From Odoribacter splanchnicus DSM 20712 (lineage in GTDB: Bacteria; Bacteroidota; Bacteroidia; Bacteroidales; Marinifilaceae): 64,000 nt of DNA. A program made the translations under genes and the position numbers. This document shows positions 60,939 through 64,000 of the stretch, one piece after another. Location of the stretch: NCBI RefSeq assembly GCF_000190535.1, contig NC_015160.1, positions 4,278,001 through 4,342,000 of the forward strand, given 5' to 3'. The notes under the pieces are model-generated. The model was not told the origin of the DNA. It worked only from the letters and a program-made list of their open reading frames with translations, and searched no databases. Positions within the stretch are counted from its first letter, which is position 1. The number at the start of each line of letters is the position of its first letter.

Positions 60939-63662
60939 TTATTCCTCTATTGCTGCCTGAGCCGCGGCTACGCGGGCGATGGGCACGCGGAACGGTGAAC
61001 AGCTGACATAGTTCATACCTACTGAGTCGCAGAAGATGACGGATGAAGGTTCTCCACCGTGTTCTCCACAGATACCTACTTTCAGGTCTGCATTAGTCTT
61101 ACGACCCAGTTTCACACCCATTTCAACCAGACGGCCTACACCTTCCTGATCCAATACAGCGAACGGATCGGTTTTCAGGATACCTTTCCTGATGTATTCC
61201 GGTAAGAATTTGCCGGCGTCGTCACGGGAGTAACCGAAGGTCATCTGAGTCAGGTCGTTGGTACCGAATGAGAAGAATTCGGCTACTTCGGCGATCTGAT
61301 CTGCGGTGATAGCGGCACGCGGGATTTCGATCATCGTACCTACTTTGTAATCTACTTTAACGCCTTTTTCTTCGAATACCATAGCTGCAACACGGTTGAT
61401 GATTTCAGCCTGCTGTTTCAGTTCTTTCACAGTACCTACCAAAGGAACCATAATTTCCGGACGAGGATCCAGACCACGCAGTTTCAGGTTACAAGCTGCT
61501 TCGATGATCGCACGGGCCTGCATTTCGGTGATTTCCGGATAGGTAACTCCCAAACGGCAGCCACGATGACCCAGCATCGGGTTGAATTCGTGCAGTGCAT
61601 CTACTTTTTCTTTGATACGTTCTACCGGAATTCCCAGTTTCTGAGCCATATATTGTTGTGAAGCCGGTTCGTTCGGAGTAAATTCGTGTAAAGGTGGGTC
61701 GAGCAGACGGATGGTAACCCCCAGTCCGTTCATGGCTTCGAGGATACCTTCGAAGTCTCCCCGCTGCATCGGCAGGATCTTGTTCAGTGCATCCCGGCGT
61801 CCTTCTACCGTGTCGGACAGGATCATTTCACGCATAGCGTCGATACGGTGTCCTTCGAAGAACATATGTTCTGTACGGCAAAGTCCGACACCTTTGGCTC
61901 CGAAGTCACGGGCTTTACGGGCATCTTTCGGGGTATCGGCATTAGTACGTACATACATACGGGTATATTTTTCAGCCAGGTTCATGATGGCTGTGAAGTC
62001 TTCGTCCAATGTTGCATCTTCTGTTTCTACTTTTCCTAAATAAACTTCACCGGTAGAACCGTTCAGGGAAATCCAGTCTCCTTCTTTGATGATTGTTCCG
62101 TTTACGGAGAAATTACGTTTGGCATAATCGACTACGATATCTCCTGCGCCGGATACACAACATTTACCCATACCACGGGCAACGACAGCTGCGTGAGAAG
62201 TCATACCACCGCGTGCGGTCAGGATTCCTTCGGATACGTTCATACCCCGCAGGTCTTCGGGAGAAGTTTCCTGGCGTACCAGAACCACTTTTTCACCTCT
62301 GTTTTTCCATTCTTCGGCTTCGTCGGCGAAGAATACGACACGCCCGCAGGCAGCACCCGGAGAAGCCGGCAGACCTTTGGTAATAACGTGAGCTTTTTTC
62401 AGAGCTTCTTTATTGAATACCGGATGGAGCAGCTCGTCCAATTTAGCCGGTTCCTGACGCAACAAAGCTGTTTTTTCATCGATCATACCTTGTTTCAGCA
62501 TATCGACAGCCATTTTCACCATAGCGGCTCCGGTACGTTTTCCGTTACGGGTCTGTAACATCCACAGCTTACCGTCCTGGATGGTGAATTCCATATCCTG
62601 CATATCGTGGAAGTGGTCTTCCAGTTTTTCCTGTACAGCGTTCAGGTCGGCATAAGCCTGAGGCATAGCTTCTTCCAGCGAAGGATATTTGGAAGCACGT
62701 TCTTCTTCGGAAATACCCTGCAGTTTAGCCCAACGGCGTGAACCCTCGATGGTGATTTCCTGCGGTGTACGGATACCGGCTACAACGTCTTCCCCCTGTG
62801 CATTGATCAGGTATTCTCCGTTGAAGATGTCTTCTCCGGTTGCAGCGTCACGGCTGAAAGCAACACCGGTAGCCGAATTGTTACCCATGTTACCGTAAAC
62901 CATAGACTGTACGTTAACAGCAGTACCCCATTCTTCCGGGATCTGGTTCAACTGACGGTACAGAACGGCACGTTCGGTCATCCATGAATCGAATACGGCA
63001 CAGATGGCTCCCCACAGCTGTTCCCACGGACAAGTCGGGAAATCTTTGCCGGTTTTGGTTTTGACTACTTTTTTGAAGTTTTCGACCAATACCTGCAAAT
63101 CTTCAACGGTAAATTCAGTATCTTGTTTGATATGTTTGGCTTCTTTCAGCTTGTCGATTTCAACTTCGAACGGATTGTGCTCGCCTTTTGCTGCTGCTAC
63201 ACCCATTACAACATCGCCGTACATCTGAATAAAACGACGGTAAGAGTCCCAGGCAAAACGGGCATTTCCTGATTTTTCTGCCAGTAATTTTACGGCATCG
63301 TCATTCAATCCCAGGTTCAGCACGGTGTCCATCATACCCGGCATAGAAACACGGGCACCGGAACGTACGGATACCATCAACGGGAAAGCCTCTCCTTTAG
63401 AACCGAATTTTGCATTCATGATTTTTTCCATGTGTGCAATACCGGCTTTAACGTCGTTTTCTATTAATTTTACAACAGCATCTTTACCTTTCTGGTTGTA
63501 AAGTGTACAAACTTCAGTGGTAATCGTGAAACCTGCAGGTACAGGCAGGCCGATCAGGTTCATCTCCGCCAGGTTGGCGCCTTTACCACCGAGCAGATTT
63601 TTCATGTCTGCCTTGCCTTCTGCTTTTCCGTCTCCGAATGTGTAAACGTACTTCGTACTCAT
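60939..63662 (-). CDS. ppdK: Pyruvate, phosphate dikinase
   Basis: 907 residues, normal for the family. It interconverts pyruvate + ATP + phosphate and phosphoenolpyruvate + AMP + pyrophosphate in the cytoplasm, important in Bacteroidales glycolysis/gluconeogenesis. The N-terminal ATP-grasp domain begins with LLGGKGANLAEM. The phosphohistidine motif is GGMTSHAAVVARGMGK (~460). The C-terminal TIM barrel contains CRTEHMFFE, MLGHRGCRLGVTYPEI and GICGEHGGEP, with the active Cys-His region intact. The last residues (AAAQAAIEE) appear to be supplied by the mobile element inserted at this gene end. Enzyme function should be preserved because the change lies after the conserved barrel. Confidence 0.97.
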   Translation of the reverse strand: MSTKYVYTFGDGKAEGKADMKNLLGGKGANLAEMNLIGLPVPAGFTITTEVCTLYNQKGKDAVVKLIENDVKAGIAHMEKIMNAKFGSKGEAFPLMVSVRSGARVSMPGMMDTVLNLGLNDDAVKLLAEKSGNARFAWDSYRRFIQMYGDVVMGVAAAKGEHNPFEVEIDKLKEAKHIKQDTEFTVEDLQVLVENFKKVVKTKTGKDFPTCPWEQLWGAICAVFDSWMTERAVLYRQLNQIPEEWGTAVNVQSMVYGNMGNNSATGVAFSRDAATGEDIFNGEYLINAQGEDVVAGIRTPQEITIEGSRRWAKLQGISEEERASKYPSLEEAMPQAYADLNAVQEKLEDHFHDMQDMEFTIQDGKLWMLQTRNGKRTGAAMVKMAVDMLKQGMIDEKTALLRQEPAKLDELLHPVFNKEALKKAHVITKGLPASPGAACGRVVFFADEAEEWKNRGEKVVLVRQETSPEDLRGMNVSEGILTARGGMTSHAAVVARGMGKCCVSGAGDIVVDYAKRNFSVNGTIIKEGDWISLNGSTGEVYLGKVETEDATLDEDFTAIMNLAEKYTRMYVRTNADTPKDARKARDFGAKGVGLCRTEHMFFEGHRIDAMREMILSDTVEGRRDALNKILPMQRGDFEGILEAMNGLGVTIRLLDPPLHEFTPNEPASQQYMAQKLGIPVERIKEKVDALHEFNPMLGHRGCRLGVTYPEITEMQARAIIEAACNLKLRGLDPRPEIMVPLVGTVKELKQQAEIINRVAAMVFEEKGVKVDYKVGTMIEIPRAAITADQIAEVAEFFSFGTNDLTQMTFGYSRDDAGKFLPEYIRKGILKTDPFAVLDQEGVGRLVEMGVKLGRKTNADLKVGICGEHGGEPSSVIFCDSVGMNYVSCSPFRVPIARVAAAQAAIEE

Positions 63663-63781
63663 ATTTCTGTTAGATTTGATTTATTTCCCTGAGAGGGAAG
63701 GTTTATTATTATGATATTGTTTTTATAAACTATTGATATACAATAAACTGAAAGCCACGCGAGCTTGCGTATTCAGAGTTG

Positions 63782-63789
63782 CAAATATA
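63782..63789 (-). promoter_or_regulatory. Promoter of ppdK
   Basis: The minus strand reads TATATTTG, an exact TAnnTTTG match, 120 bases upstream of the ppdK ATG. The implied 5' leader is about 110 bases; no riboswitch-like structure was recognised in it. Confidence 0.65.
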
Positions 63790-63878
63790 GAATATTTTTT
63801 GTTATTATAAAAATCGGCTTCTATTTTTATAATGATCTATTACTCAAACGTTTTCAATTTTGAATTCTTGGCTCTTTA

Positions 63879-64000
63879 TCATTCCCTCCGGATTGTCGTT
63901 TGCCGGTATACCGGTTCCCCGTTTTTCCCCAATCCTTCGACGGTGATGGTATAACTGCCGGCCATGTCGGAAGTGAAAAAAGAGAGGGAAGTCTGCCCGG
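63879..64000 (-). CDS. C-terminus of a secreted or surface protein (partial)
   Basis: The minus-strand frame is open from the right edge to TGA at 63879-63881. The 39 visible residues include GQTSLSFFTSDMAGSYTITV and end GEPVYRQTTIRRE. This resembles the last beta-sandwich domain of large Bacteroidota surface proteins (MG2/carboxypeptidase-like), but too little is visible to name it. It is upstream of ppdK on the same strand with about 90 bases to the ppdK promoter. Confidence 0.5.
   Translation of the reverse strand, partial: GQTSLSFFTSDMAGSYTITVEGLGKNGEPVYRQTTIRRE

Larger units (their letters stand above)
26203..60962. mobile_element. Integrated mobile element in the 3' end of ppdK (about 34.8 kb)
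   Basis: The boundaries are the matching 15-base stretches at 26203-26217 and 60948-60962 (minus strand GCTCAGGC, then GC and AT with variable third bases). Inside lie a regulator, an excisionase-like gene, a primase-helicase, two recombinase remnants next to the right end, and repeats resembling integrase arm sites near both ends. The cargo is two B12 uptake operons and a RloAB pair. No relaxase or conjugation genes are seen, so it would be a mobilizable or decayed element. Confidence 0.6.

Noticed and set aside
1..64000. tRNA or rRNA genes
   Set aside because: No cloverleaf-like or conserved rRNA sequence was recognised on either strand, though this was by eye only.

Overview
The window comes from a Bacteroidota genome, most likely order Bacteroidales. 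The evidence is SusC/SusD pairs with ECF sigma/FecR control, lipoproteins with Bacteroidales signal peptides, promoters of the TAnnTTTG type and Bacteroidales-type insertion sequences. The dense ECF sigma/FecR/SusC/SusD/DUF4843/PKD-like gene sets recall Odoribacteraceae such as Odoribacter or Butyricimonas, but that placement is inference.

Positions 1-9041 hold the tail of one Sus-type locus (end of a DUF4843-like gene, then a PKD-like lipoprotein) and a complete ECF sigma / FecR / SusC / SusD locus. Positions 9042-12000 are an insertion-sequence scrapyard: one full IS with an intact transposase, a fragment of an ECF sigma gene, the tail of an IS1634-like transposase and a cut IS982-like transposase. 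Positions 11967-23557 carry a second Sus-type locus on the minus strand (ECF sigma, FecR, SusC, SusD, DUF4843, PKD-like lipoprotein, TlpA-like thioredoxin lipoprotein). An IS4-type element with a 9-bp target duplication separates its sigma gene from fecR. Positions 23625-26092 hold a broken IS4 copy cut by an IS1634-type element. A perfect 36-bp direct repeat (9047-9082 and 26156-26191) flanks this whole 17-kb block.

Positions 26203-60962 look like an integrated mobile element of about 34.8 kb inserted in frame into the 3' end of ppdK. The body of ppdK lies to the right (60939-63662). Its displaced original tail and terminator appear to lie at 26129-26220. Both junctions encode AQAAI in the same frame. 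Left-end genes are an XRE regulator, two small proteins, an excisionase-like HTH protein and a primase-helicase. Right-end genes are two decayed tyrosine recombinases; the longer one lacks its catalytic C-terminus.

The cargo is two paralogous vitamin B12 (cobamide) uptake operons facing each other. Each starts with a cobalamin riboswitch and runs DUF4465-like lipoprotein, PKD-type surface lipoprotein, L-domain-like repeat lipoprotein, BtuG, BtuB, BtuF, BtuC, BtuD, DUF2284 protein. Between their 3' ends sits a RloA/RloB-like ATPase pair, a probable phage-defence cassette, followed by an unexplained palindrome- and repeat-rich intergenic region. In operon 1 the DUF4465 gene has an in-frame TGA, the DUF2284 gene is truncated, and the btuG-btuD part is much more GC-rich than its surroundings. 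Operon 2 is intact and carries an intrinsic terminator after its riboswitch and another just before btuG.

The B12 system should work as follows: surface lipoproteins and BtuG capture cobamides and hand them to BtuB; BtuF binds them in the periplasm; BtuCD imports them. The riboswitches should shut both operons down when cobalamin is plentiful. The window ends with a fragment of a minus-strand gene of unknown function.
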